In this document: positions 51,601 through 64,000 of the stretch, piece by piece
Layout of the letters: each line of letters starts with the position of its first letter
How positions within the stretch are numbered: position 1 is the stretch's first letter
Assembly (NCBI GenBank): GCA_905250075.1
Contig: CAJNOP010000041.1
Span: 935,302 to 999,301 of the forward strand
DNA length: 64,000 nt
Reading direction: 5' to 3'
DNA from: Rotaria sp. Silwood1
Taxonomy: Eukaryota > Rotifera > Eurotatoria > Philodinida > Philodinidae
Notes under the pieces: model-generated
Database searches by the model: none
What the model saw: only the letters and a program-made list of their open reading frames with translations
Told to the model about the DNA's origin: nothing
Position numbers and translations under genes: made by a program

Positions 51601-51971
51601 ACTCAATTCCATGTAGTTTACTGTGTTTAATTGATAAAGATGGTTATCTAATCGACAAAAGATCTATGATGACATGAAAATGTAAAATAATCTATTGTCT
51701 GTTATTGTATAAATAGTGAAAGTGAATTATTTTAGATGTTTCTTATGAATAAATTTTCTAAAACTTTTTTGGGATATGGGAAAAAAATCTGCTCTACTAC
51801 ACGACTCTATATATCTCCCCTATAACAAGGACTAAAGGTCTGAAAATTTCCAGTAATAGTCGTCTAGTTACAAGGAATTAGATATCCAATTTTGAGCGTT
51901 ATCAGATTTGTAATAAGGGCGAACGAGTAATTTTTCTAAGAAAGGAGAAGACTTTTGAATCACCCTTTAAC

Positions 51972-54900
51972 AGACACTTTAATTTAATTATGTCAGTCGA
52001 GAAAAACTTGCTGTTATCGCTGATAAAATTCGTACTTGTATATATTCATTATTTTTACCTTTTTCTTTTATCAAACATTTCTAAAACATATTCTATTAAT
52101 GGACTATCACTATCATTTCCTGACGTTTTCTATAGTAATCTTATTAACTGGTTATTCAAGTTTTCAGAATTGACATAGAGAGTTTCTAGAATGCTTTTCT
52201 ATTAAGTAAGAACTTTTAACAAAACTTTTTTTTATAAGTAATTTACTTCAACTCACTTTCGCGTTGATATATTGTGTCTTTGAGTAAAATAACCTGTTAA
52301 TGTTGTATCTGGCATATCTGAGCGTGTATGTGAACTTTTACCAATAATCGGATTAATTGTTATAAATGATGTGCAGCATTTTCAGTAAACCCAGAATAAG
52401 TAGTTGTTCATTAGAGAAGCATTTTGTCTTATTTGAGTATTTCAAACAGAATTTTCTTTTTTTTTCTTAGGGTACTAATGTTTATTTGACTTATTTCTAT
52501 TTGCTTTTTATTCATTTTCTATTCGATTATTATTTTTATTATTACTTCTATTAAGACCCTCTCTTATGCAACTTGATAAACTTCAAAATATTCATAGTGG
52601 TTATTGCCAAAAGTTAGAACTTGATCAGTGCATCCGTTTGTGTGTATAATTAGTTAAGTTTTTACATAAATCATTCCATCTAAAGAACAAAAAGCGAACA
52701 ATCAATAGATCAAACTGATGTTTCTCAGTTACAGAAATAAATGGTTGAGAAAAAGTGTTTTCTTTTTATAGATATGGACTTGCTTCTTCCAGTCGACATT
52801 GTTGTCGATAGATCATTCTTTCATTTGAAGAATGACTTTTGGATATGTGTAGTTTGATAGAGAAGATTTAATGGTTATTAATTGATGAGAACAACATAAT
52901 ATGGACACTCTTTATTTTTCGTACACGATTAAATAATTATTATGTTGTTGATGAATGAGTGTGAGTGAAATCAATTTTGGTTGAGTATCATGATGACTGA
53001 AAGATAATTTTTTAGATTTGTTGTAAACTTGAAAAAGATTACTACTAGTTCATCTTCAACGTCTTTTCGATCTTCACAATACTATTCAATATCATCTTTA
53101 AACTGTTTTGAGAGGTGGACGTTGAAAACAAAATAGAAGCAAAAATTTTACTTATCTATCTCACTCAGAAGTGAATAGGTTGGATCAAAATTCTTACATT
53201 ATCAAATCAACTGTAGAATGATGATATATCATGGAATTATAGGGGTCTGTTTGGACTATCAATCTATATAGTAGATAATTTTATATACTTTTGTGCATAT
53301 CCTAAAAACTAGATGAACTGCAATCATCTGGTATTCGTCAGATTATATCCTATAGTTATCTATTGATCTGTTTAGCTTGTTTTTGGCAATACAATCACAA
53401 CATGCCGTTTTTCATTTTTTCAAAAGTATTCAACTACCCATTTTTCAAACTGTACTATTTAGTTAGCTTTCTTATTCAATATATCATTAGCAAGAGCAGT
53501 ACAAATTGCGCCAGGTATGCTATTTGAATAGAAATTTTATGCTGAAAAATACTGTCTTATTCATGCATTGAAGTACGTAAAAGTTATCTATATTATATAA
53601 CTTTGTTACACAATGAATATCAGGAGTAAAAGGTTGACCGTAGTCCTATGTAGTAGATAGAGGATGAAATTTAGAGCAACGTGCTATCTTAATTTTGATT
53701 TGATAAATTATTGTTTAGTAAGAGCTTAACATATTATCCATTTTGATGTCAAACAGTTATAAAGGTTTGTTCCAAAAAAAAAATTCTCTTCAAATCTATT
53801 ACCTTTTTTGATACGTAAATAAGACAGTACAAGAACTTCTATGTGTGTATTTTGTAAATATCAGAAAATGAGAATTTTCGATGAGTATGTCTGATGAGTG
53901 AGAGAGGAAAAATCGCAAACGACTATAAGATGCGGTATGAAACGATCTCATTTTTTTAGCAATGAAATTTCTATTAACATAAGAACAAAAAACGATTTTA
54001 CCTGAAGTCGATCCTGTCCTGTTGAAAGTTTTCAGTATTTCTAGCAAAAGATGAAGGCCAAAGTGTCAAAATTACTGTTTTACGAAACTTACTGAACATA
54101 TACAAACACTCATATTGAAGATTCGAAAATCTTTGTATCACTCCACGACATAAATCTTTCAGACATAATTCGAGTGAATTTCTAGCGAATTGCTATCATC
54201 TAGAACATCACGACACAAATTACGGATTTTTGTTACAGCAAAAAGCACGCAAAGGACTACATTAAATACTGTGCTTCGTATTACATTTTAATAATGGCAA
54301 GTGACAAAAGTCATATTGACCTGTAATGATCTTTTATTTTTTCTCAGGTCATAACAGTTTCAAATAATGACTCACAACTTTTTTTATTCAAAACAATTGT
54401 TTTCATGACTACTGTATGTATTGTTAAAATCGACATAGTCAATCTTTCGTCAGTACAATAGACACTAAATGCATGTAAACCAATTGAACAATCAGACTAC
54501 ATTTACTTTTGTAGGTGGGTTAGTTGATACATGTACACTCTTGACATTTTTACATGCAGGAACATACAATTATTTTTGTAAAAAACCTACGTGATAATAT
54601 TTGGGAATTCCTACATGTGCATACAAAAAAAATGGAAGAATGACTAAAAAACACTAAGCATTTGTTACATCATACGTCAATACACAGTTTTGTTTGTCAT
54701 GTTGTTAGATTCACAGTTATAATTAGAAGCAAACTAAGAAATGGTTGATATAATGATTATCGGATAATTTTCGACAATTCATATTTGCAATTGTTAAAAA
54801 CTATTTCTCTAATACGATATTTTTGGTTTTCATTATTCGTACAGATAGGTGGCTTCTTTTAACCTTTTTTGTTTTTTTTTGTAACGTTTGCTATTAAGCA

Positions 54901-56346
54901 TTCGTTCTGTGTATGATCGATGTATGGTTTTATGTGTTATTAAATGAAAAGAAAAACAAAGTAGAAAATGGGATAATCATTTTTTAATTAACAGAACAAG
55001 TAGGCGATGAATATGTATGTATATATATATAGCTTTTTTCTACGAATTCTTTAATATGATTTGGGTTTTGATGTGGTGAATAATATTTTACGTGACTGTG
55101 ATCAAGTAATGACTCCATATTTCAATAGAGCTCTCATGAAGAAAAAATATACCTATGAAATAATATTGGTTAAGTCGAGAACATTCGACGAAATACATGC
55201 AGTTGAATGAAACAAAATTCAACTATTTGCTAGACTATAGTGTATCTAAAAAAAGTAATGACATGTACCTTGAGTTTGATCGAAGTTAACATATAGTTTA
55301 TAATTAGATTCTATTCTTTTGAAAATGAGTGATAGCAACGTAACATATTTGAAGAAAAAAATATATAGACGTATGAAAAGGTAATGTTTATCACAACAAA
55401 GTTTCATGAGAAAGTGTAGACTCTTATTGTACACATAAATAGATCTTATTTTTGAAGTACATTGTACAATGAACTTTGGCATTCTTTAGACGTTTGCTTC
55501 TATTTTTTTCTGGATAAGAAAATATTTTGTGTACACATTATGTTTTCTCGTTCTTCATCAACAGGATGCTTTTTTTTGAATAAAATTTTACAGTGATTGA
55601 TATTTATTCATATTGTTTGTTTCATGAATTTCTCATCCTTATACAACAATATGCTAATGGAAGAAGCAAAGAAGACAAATGAAACAACAAGATCGAATAA
55701 CAATAATCATTTACTGATAACATGTAGATTATTTGAAGATTTATTACTTGTTTTCTTCAAGACTGTATCACATATATAAAACTTTTCAGTCGATTGAGAT
55801 GAGTGCTAAACAAATATTTAACAAATAATAGGATTTCGATAAGAGACCCTTAGAATTTGTCCGTAGGTTTCATAGTGAACCTTATCGTTAAAAAACATTA
55901 ACTATAAACGCTACTACATTTATACAACACATATGGAACACCGTGACATCAGCGACAGTACTACTAAATGTCTTTTCTTGTGAAGAAAAAAAAAAGCATG
56001 TTCTATTGTTTCGAATATTTATTGCTGAAGTTAATGTTCGATTTTGTTCGTTATAAAAGATTTACATATAAAAAGAACTGGTGACATATGTTGTTTTCTA
56101 TTTTTCACATAAGGAAAAAAAAGGAAATAAGCGACAAAGACTATATATTTTTGAACGAATGCAAGATAACACAAAAAACTAATAAAAACGTAATACTGTA
56201 ACAAAAGAAAAACAATTATCGAACAGAAAAAGAGAGAACACATCAATACAGATAAACATACACTCTGCTGGTAATATCAATGTCAACTAGCTGATTTGTA
56301 AAAGTACAAACAGAATGGAATGTCACTAATGTGTATATACAATTCT
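51972..56346. other. intergenic, no live gene seen
   Basis: About 4.4 kb, AT-rich. Apart from the fragment at 52257-52395, nothing is supported. The 3' UTR of glutamine synthetase copy 2 should lie at the right end. Confidence 0.4.
52257..52395 (-). pseudogene. single exon fragment, family not recognised
   Basis: The minus strand reads GFTENAAHH, then (one frame away) ITINPIIGKSSHTRSDMPDT and TLTGYFTQRHNISTRK, up to a GTGAGT donor-like site at 52256. The frame change and isolation suggest a dead exon. Confidence 0.35.
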
Positions 56347-57812
56347 TCAATCTTTTTCCGATAATGATTTTTTTGCAGGTATTGTTTGTTCTTCTTGTGG
56401 ATCTTTTTCACCAAGACATACAGTACGAACAATAATATCTGTAACAGCATATGGATCACAATTTGATGCTGGACGACGATCTTCTAAATAACCACATTTT
56501 TCTTCACCGACTTGACGAGGTATGCGAATTGATGCACCACGATTTGCAATACCAGCGTTAAATTGATTGATCTAAATAACAAAATTATTTCAATTGAAAC
56601 ATATACGTCTAAGATAGATTTTATCCTGTAAACTTACACTTGCTGTTTCATGTCGTCCAGTTAATCGTCGTTCATTTCCTTTACCATATACACCAATATG
56701 TGTTTTATGGCGAGCTTTAAGTCTTGTAATAGCTTCATCAATTGCTCTATAAACAATGACATGATTTTTTGCAGGTATAGAAATTCATAATTAAACTACA
56801 TACTTAATGCCATTAGGCTCACGCATAGCTAAAGTTGAAAAATTAGTATGACATCCAGCACCATTCCAATCACCTGGAATAGGTTTTGGATTAAGACTAA
56901 CTTGTACACCAAATTCTTCCGCAATACGGAATAATAAATAACGTGATATCCAAAGTTGATCACCACCATCAATACCTTCACATGGACCAACTTGATATTC
57001 CCATTGAGCTGGCATTACTTCAGCATTAGTACCACTTATATTAATTCCACAATACAAACATGCTTTGTAATGTGCTTCAACAATATCACGACCGAGTGCT
57101 TGATTTGCACCAACACCACAATAATAAGGTCCTAAAAAAAGTACGAAAACCAAATAAATTACATCTGTTACATATATGCGTTCTTTTTTTAATACTAACC
57201 TTGTGGATGTGGAAATCCACCTTTAGGCCAACCAAATGGCCAACCATCACGATCTAAAAGTGTATATTCTTGTTCAAGACCAAACCAGGGATGTTGATCA
57301 TGTGCTGCTTTCATTGCTTCAACACAATCGAGTCGTTTGTTTGTAGCTTAACAAAAAAAAAAAAGAATCAAAATGAAGAAAGGCATAGAAAAATGTTTCA
57401 TTTCTTACCAGTTGGTTCTTTATTATATTTGTATGTTTCACACATGACTAATTTATTTCGACCAAGCATAAATGGGTCTTTAAAGATAGCTACCGGTTTA
57501 AGATAAATATCTGAATTAGAACCTTCAGCTTGTCCGGTTGATGAACCGTCGAAATTCCACCAAGGTATTTCTTCTGGTGACTTTGGGTCATGATCAAGTG
57601 TTCGAGTTTTAGCTAAGCAATAGAATAGAACAATGCCAATTAAAAGAAAGGGTCATATTAACCTATGATAATCAATTACCTCGAAGATTTTCTCCAGTAC
57701 CATCAATCCAAATGTAGGTAGCCATGACTTTGTTGTCTGGCTGTGGTAATTCCAAATATTTGCGAAGGATAGCTTTGTCCAAAGCACCTGTATTTGTGAA
57801 TATTGGATTCAT
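56347..57812 (-). CDS. GLUL: glutamine synthetase, copy 2 (6 exons)
   Basis: Type II glutamine synthetase, same reaction as copy 1. Exons 57812-57680, 57612-57409, 57346-57200, 57131-56804, 56746-56638 and 56571-56347 join in phase, giving 381 aa. All introns are short (about 57-72 nt). Motifs are intact: [53 protein letters not shown] and [13 protein letters not shown]. The C-terminus is extended past CLGEKD by a Gln/Glu/Lys-rich tail ending KKSLSEKD. The start reads [18 protein letters not shown]-like box lies about 80 bp upstream. The compact structure makes this the likelier main copy. Confidence 0.97.
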
Positions 57813-57891
57813 TATGATGATGATACTGTGATGTTGTAGAACCAAATTGAAATGGTATGTATGTGTGTAGTTTTTTGCTTTATCTCCACAG

Positions 57892-57900
57892 TTTATATAT
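57892..57900 (-). promoter_or_regulatory. TATA-like box upstream of glutamine synthetase copy 2
   Basis: ATATATAAA on the minus strand, about 80-88 bp upstream of the ATG at 57812; a plausible core promoter position allowing for a short 5' UTR. In AT-rich DNA such a match can be chance. Confidence 0.35.
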
Positions 57901-59243
57901 GATATAAAGGTGCTGGACGAACATCGTTAGAGAGGGATAAAAAAAAATCGTTCTGCGTTCTTTTTTTTTCTTACTTTTTTATTATTATTATTTGGTGACT
58001 ACTGTTATTATGATCACGCGTTGGACATTTGGTAGTCATACACTCTTATTTCGAATGTAAATCTTTTGATGTGATGAGAGAGGTAAAATAATGTCGTGTG
58101 TACCTTTGATGTTGATTGTGTATTCAGGATATTTTATGACTTGAACTTGAGTCAAGTTCTTTTTTATTGAGTTGTTTTTTTCCAAAAGATATCTACGCTT
58201 GTAATTTTGCTTTAGCAAAACAAAAATTCGACCTCGACCTCGATCATCAAATCTTTGGATTTGTTTTCATGTTTTCGTATCTAATGTTTTCTAATGCAAC
58301 TTTTTGCTATTTATTAAATCAAAAAACTGACGTCACCATTCATGTGAACCGTCCAAGTTAACATGACCTATCATCCAGTTCAAATGATTGCCTCATTGAA
58401 TGCTTACGCATTCTTTTTTGATTTAGGCACTTCGCTTCTACATAAAGAAAAAAAAGGTGATACATTTCCATGAGAAAAATAAATAAATACAACGACGGAA
58501 TAACTTAAAATATGTCTAGGTGTATGTAATAATATAAACATAAAAAATACTCTTTTGCCTTTTTGCTTCTTATTTATAGATATTGTGAATCATAGTGATA
58601 TAATTAATCCCCTATTATATGATAAATTATTGGGTTTTCATTATTTTTTTTATATATTTGTTAATGTTATCGATTCTCATAGGTTTTACATGTTTTTTTT
58701 TGCGTCACAAGTATCTCATCAGCATGACGATAAATAACTCTAGAGAGACTTTATACCTCAATGTCACTTTTTTTTATTTGACAAAACAACTATAATAATG
58801 TTTTATAGTAGGTGTGTTTTTAAGAATATAAAAAAAGACAAGAACTTTGCTTAGTTGCGTATAATCGAACTTTTTTTGAAAGATATATGTTACATAATGG
58901 CGTCGTTGCTTTTTGATAAGAATATGCGACAAGTTCAAGGGTAGGAAGATAAATATAACCCTTTAAAACAAACTATTTTCATATACATCTAAAATCTAAA
59001 CTTGATGACATGAAATTTTATTTTACAATGGCAATAAAATTGACTGATCAATATTTTATTGAATAACTTTAAACGTAATAAACAAAGAAAAGAAAAACAC
59101 ATTCACACATGACACAAACACAATTCTTTTTCTAATAGAACAAGTATCTGTTTTATTTTTCATATACTGAGAATCAAACACTAAGCGATAAGCATGAAGG
59201 CCAGCTTCATTGGAATAAAAAATACATTCATGCATACAATTCA
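57901..59243. other. intergenic, no gene seen
   Basis: Spacer between the CCP gene 3' end and the upstream side of glutamine synthetase copy 2. No supported feature. Confidence 0.4.
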
Positions 59244-62200
59244 TTAACCTGTAAAGATTATATTTGGTTGTATATGATTTTCTAAATGTCAAAAAATATC
59301 AAAATAACATTAAAAATAAGAAAATATACCGTACCAAAAATACAACGAGGGCGTTCTGAGGGCATCCATCGACCATGGTTACATGTTAAGCCTGACGGTC
59401 CATGAAGAATGTGACCTCAAAATATATAATTGTTAATGTAAATAACACTCATAGATCAACATACCTGGATTGCATTCAAATTCAAGCGTTCTACCATGTC
59501 CGACATTTGGTATATAAGAACGAAATTCACTACGAATTGGCAGAGATGACATGCGTTGATCTTTCAAAATAACATAAATTCGACCATTTATGAGTGGACC
59601 AGGATTAGTACAGAAGACTAAAACAAAAAAGATTTTATTGAGAATAATTTGAGAAAAATTCAAGAAAAAATAGGTCAACAAGTTTATTCATGCTACGATC
59701 GTAGAAAAAAAAGATCGAAATTATGATTCGTAGCTGGATTCTGTTTGTATTATAACATTTTTCTATAGATGGTTGCGCGTAAGAAACAATTTCAAAAGAT
59801 ATTCTTCTAATAATTAAAAAAAAAATTCTCTCAGCACTATTTTATTTTTTTCTGCCATGTATTATATTTACTATTTGACTATCATTTATTCTTGAATATT
59901 AATCATATATTGTACATTCAATTGCAACTCGTATTTTTTCTAGGTTATTTTTTACAATAATATTTTGATTTACTTCTTCACTCTTACTATTTGCGTATCA
60001 GTTTTATCGAAGCTTATCAATCAGCAATAAATGTTAACAACTCAAAATCAAAGACGCATATCATTTGATAATGCGAAATTTCGTGAGTGATTCGAAAAAA
60101 ACACGATGCGAAATAATCAGCAATATTTTGTTTTTCGAAAAGTTCTACCAAATATGATTCTATTATTGGTGATAATTCAGAATCACACATACATACCTAG
60201 AGAAAATATTGATCTCATAGTCAAAACTACGATAGTTTCTGAATGAAATAAGTAAATAAAAGAACTTGTCAGTGCAAAACTCACAAAGTCCAACGAGTAT
60301 AAATATATTGTATATTGTTACAGGAATTAAAATAATTTATGATTAAATCAAAATTATACGAGCTCGAAAATTTTATTATTTCAAAAATACTGCAAAATCT
60401 TCAATACATAATTTCTTTTCTCCTAATTATAATATATACAATATATGTTATAGGCAGCGGCTAATATAATTTTACTCTCTGTTTTGTCGGTTCATCTAAC
60501 TACCATATTAGCCTATTATAAATACTGATTTAATGGCTCATGAAACTTCCGATAGTATCGTTCTTTCTCTCGATGAACTTTGATGTATACTGTTGAGTTT
60601 TGCATAAATTTAGAATTCAATTAGTCCATTCTTTTCTATGTCTGTCATATTTTGACTCAAATACATCAATAATACCATTGTTATACTGACTGACAATTAC
60701 AATAAAACTCTTTCGTTGCATTGCATACCAAAACTCGCAATGTGTAGTCTAACGAGTAGGTCTCGATGAGAAAAAGATAATTTTGAGCAAGACATTTTCA
60801 GAAATTTCAAATCAAGAGTTTCTACCTGAAATTTTGTCTATAGGCACTATTAGATTGTCTTAAAAGTAACCACAGCATTTTACATATTAGACATTTTCAG
60901 GAAGACATGTTCGTTCTCTTTGAAACTTTCAAGGTAATGTAATGATGCCTATAAGCAAAATTTCAGAACGAAAGTTTAAATTTCGATTTTTCAGAAATGT
61001 ATTCCTCTCAAATAAGCATTGTTATTACTAAAGCATCTTTTTCGTTTGCTACGCTAAAGTACTCAACGATCTGTGACTTTCCTTCTTCCACACGCAATTT
61101 TTCTTCCGAAATGTATACATGTGTTACACAAAAGAAAATTTTTTTTTATTACTTGGTAAACATTTTGGTGGTTGTTTAGGTAACCATTGTCCAAATTGAC
61201 ATGTTAATTTTGCTAAATGATTATTTTCAATTCTATAACCAGGAAAACAACGATATTTTGCTATTGAACCATGTCTTGTTGAATGAAATATAGTTCGACC
61301 ATTAGTTATTATTGGTGGATGTTCTTTACATTGTCTTGGTATACAATGTGGTTGATGAGATAATTTTCCATCTTCTAAACATTCAACTTTGCCTGACTCA
61401 ATCATTGGTTGATAATCTTCCAAACATGTATAGAAAAATGATGAACCTTGTTCAAATAATGTACCCGATGGTATTGTTGTATTGATAATATTACGTACAA
61501 AAAGCATATGAGGTACTATACATTTAACTGAAATAAAATAGAATAAACACAAAAAAGGTTGGTTAAAAAAAAAGATTTTAAAATTTACTTGATTGACATA
61601 TAGGTTGTTTCGAAAGAGTTCCATCAATACAACGTATTGTTTCATTAATAAACAATGGTAGACTATTATTTGTACATGTATATGAAATTATTTCACGATG
61701 ACGATAAAATGTTTTTGAAAATATAATTTTATCATTATTTACATCACAACCTAGACAAAAAAAAATACTTAGAAAACATAAGCATTTTTTTGTTAATGAT
61801 TTTATATTTTACCATTGTAACATATTGGTTTTTGAGGGACAATTTTTCCTTGTCGACAAAAAATTTTTTGACGATATTGAGAATTTTCACATAGATATTC
61901 TAAATGATTTCCATCAAGAATTTTTTGTATATATGGACGAAGATGTATATAACGTGCATTTCGTGGTAATGTTGGAATTGAACAAGATATTGGTCCTATG
62001 AATAAAGAAAACACAAGAAGAAACTATGAAAAGATCATACAACAAAAAAAAAAAGAAACGAACTTTCACATTTTGGAATTTTTGGTAACCAACTTCCATT
62101 TATTTGACATTTTGATATACGTGAACCTCGTAATGTTAAATTTGATGAACATTGGAATGTAATTATTGAATTAATAGAATATTTTGATGTATTATTAATT

Positions 62201-64000
62201 GATAATGATTCAATATAACCATTAAAATATGTTTGAGGATCATCACATGTTATTGCTAAAAGTTTGAAATTTCAAATAGAAAAAAATTCAAAAATAAATA
62301 ATGACTAACGTTCACATGTAGGTGGTGTTGGTTGCCATTGAGATGAAACACATTTTAATATTGATGGGCCTTTTAATTGATATCCATCTTGACAAATATA
62401 TTGAATAGTTTCATTTGTTGTTCGATCTGGTTGAATTATTTCACCATAACTGATTATTGGAGGTGCATCGCATGATTTTTCTAAAAGACGTCACAATCAT
62501 TGCATATCATTTCCTTTGATTGATTTTGTTCGAAAGAATTGAAGAAGTTTCTATGCGATTTTAAGGTGAGCAACTAAAGCTAATGATGTCCTACTTAAAT
62601 ATAGTGATCGAATTTAAAATTAGGATTTAATCCATTCGAATATTTTTTTTTTGTTTCAAAGGAACAAATTCAAAGCTTCACTATTGAAGAGATAATCGAG
62701 ACGGAAAATCGATGTTTATTTTTTTGAAGATTTTCGAATATGTCATAGCTTCATTTAACCTATTACTTGGTTTATCTTTCATGCTTAGAAATGTATGGCA
62801 CCGATGAGATCGTAGTTTATTGACAGAAATCGTAAAGAACCTAATCTTAAGTAATTATTTCCATTTATTGAATTTGCAATCTTTTAAAGTTCTGTAATCA
62901 ATATGTTCTCGTTGAAAAATATAGTGTCATGCATGTATAAGACATTATTTTATGTTTTTGATCTATTTCTATCATACTGAACAAATAATCCATATTACTA
63001 ATCATAGCATAGTCAAAAATTTAGATCAAATATGTCTTTTGTTTACTTTGACAAATAGGCATAGTTCCAGACCATAAACCATTTTCTTGACAAGCTCGTG
63101 TTGTATCTTTTCCAATAAGTTCAAATCCATCATTACAAAAAAATGCAATTATATTCGGATAATCAAACCGTTCACCACTTAAAAATCCATTACGTAATAT
63201 ACCCGGTGAACCACAATCAACGGCTATTATATTTCCAAAATTAATAATAATCAACAAAAAAAAATTAAGTACTTACGTGTACATTTTAAAGTTGCATATG
63301 TCCATTGACCCAAAAATGTACATTCGGATGTTGTTGTCCCACTTCTATGTAGATTATTCAAAAAAACAATAATGATTTCTTCATTTTTCCTTAATCTTAC
63401 CCAACATAACCAGTTAAACAAGTATATTTAATTGAATAACCTGCATGAAATGTTGTAATCGTACTCGGAACATCATTGACTGCATTTATTATATCCGGTG
63501 GTCGATTACAAAAAACTAATACGAAAAAAACACGAAGAAAATTAATTCATCAAATCAAATACACAGTATGTTGCTCTCTAATCATGTCATAATTTTCTCC
63601 AATTCATTGAACAACAGTGTAACAGGTCTAGACTTCTATGTGTATAATATGATGACAACAATGTCTTATACTTATCTTGATACTCATATGCATGCACGCA
63701 ATCCTCTTGAACTTTAATGTATGTATATATATATATGTACAAAGAAAAGGAAAAGAAAGCCGAATCAGATTGAACAATCGAGACAATATGAATAATTAGA
63801 AGGTCATCAACTTGACTCTTGATGAACTTCATTCATTAATTAATAATGTCGTATCACGCCTTTTCAAGTTCAAGATTCAATTAATACTACCTTCTTTAGC
63901 ACAATATGGTACGGTATCTGATGGTCCCCACCACATATCACCTTGACAATGACGATATTTTGAACCTTCAAGTACATAGCCTGTATTACATTCATATGTA
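59244..64000 (-). CDS. CCP/sushi-repeat protein, 3' part (12 exons in window, 5' end off edge)
   Basis: Extracellular protein of tandem complement-control-protein (sushi) domains; the ligand is unknown. Exons: 64000-63891 (partial), 63515-63401, 63344-63277, 63223-63047, 62480-62310, 62255-62064, 61995-61813, 61750-61589, 61527-61153, 59617-59465, 59415-59335, 59281-59244. Junctions are GT...AG and in phase; 607 residues fall in the window. About ten CCP units are visible, the first partial. They show the usual four-Cys pattern with a late Trp, for example DCGSPGILRNG...WSGTMPIC and SCDAPPIISYGE...WQPTPPTC; a few units lack the Trp. Most units are single exons in phase 1, as is typical for CCP genes; exon 61527-61153 holds two. 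The spliced end is short (ENHIQPNIIFTG) with no membrane span. The last 53-nt intron is the weakest call. The missing 5' part should carry the signal peptide and more domains. Confidence 0.9.
60826..60966. mobile_element. 141-bp MITE in CCP gene intron
   Basis: Ends are inverted: CTGAAATTTTGTCTATAGGCA at the left and TGCCTATAAGCAAAATTTCAG at the right. The interior blocks ACTATTAGATTGTC and GACATGTTCG...CTCTTTGAAA recur in AlaRS intron 5 (16610-16740). It sits inside the 1.5-kb intron 59618-61152 and has no coding capacity. Confidence 0.7.

Larger units (their letters stand above)
51053..51967 (+). mobile_element. Tc1/mariner-like relic with ~250-bp terminal inverted repeats
   Basis: The ends AAGGGTGATTCAAAAGTC and its inverse are flanked by TA on both sides (51051-51052 and 51968-51969), the expected mariner target duplication. 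The arms stay inverted-similar for about 250 bp (to about 51302 and from about 51718). The interior (about 415 bp) holds a transposase fragment at 51454-51600 and a small palindromic insertion at 51319-51397. At 915 bp it is internally deleted. Confidence 0.88.

Noticed and set aside
53000..53115. Minus-strand coding-like stretch (HLSKQFKDDIE...)
   Set aside because: Interrupted by stops, short, and no family pattern; could be chance.

Overview
The window reads as an AT-rich metazoan nuclear genome. Its genes have many short exons, with introns of about 50-70 nt next to introns of 0.5-1.8 kb, all with GT...AG ends. The best guess is a bdelloid rotifer of the Rotaria type. The reasons are the protein families, the base composition, and degenerate TGTGGG-type tracts, which match the telomere unit I recall for bdelloids. 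That assignment is inference, not proof. All recognised host genes lie on the minus strand.

1-7 kb: two adjacent, unrecognised, low-complexity genes. The downstream one ends in a hydrophobic tail, and the two may be one gene. 7.1-19.4 kb: complete glycyl-tRNA synthetase (13 exons, 745 aa) directly downstream of complete cytosolic alanyl-tRNA synthetase (12 exons, 972 aa). Only 177 bp separate the AlaRS stop from the GlyRS start, so an operon-like arrangement is possible. 20.4-22.5 kb: a 2.07-kb element with roughly 0.5-kb terminal inverted repeats. 23.4-25.9 kb: two decayed hAT-like transposase ends. 27.7-29.2 kb: an ABHD13/Bem46-like serine hydrolase. 30.8-31.5 kb: a frameshifted pseudogene.

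34.9-37.3 kb and 56.3-57.8 kb: two complete, co-oriented glutamine synthetase paralogues with identical exon junctions. They are near-identical in some blocks (including intron 1) and clearly diverged in others, a mosaic that suggests gene conversion. Between them, 40-52.5 kb is a graveyard: a Mutator-like element with repeat-built ends, inverted telomere-like tracts, a two-copy dispersed repeat, an LDL-receptor-A-like pseudogene, an assembly gap (48961-49060), a Ser/Asn-rich exon cluster, and a mariner relic with ~250-bp inverted repeats and a nested 79-bp palindromic insert. 59.2-64 kb: the 3' part of a CCP/sushi-repeat protein gene that runs off the right edge.

The translation genes, glutamine synthetases, hydrolase and CCP gene look functional. 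No pathway links the genes beyond the aaRS pair and the glutamine synthetase pair. I found no convincing tRNA, rRNA or CRISPR feature, and no clear new defence or biosynthetic system. The most interesting signals are the aaRS tandem, the mosaic glutamine synthetases, the telomere-like inverted tracts among decayed transposons, and a possible alternative membrane tail on the CCP protein.
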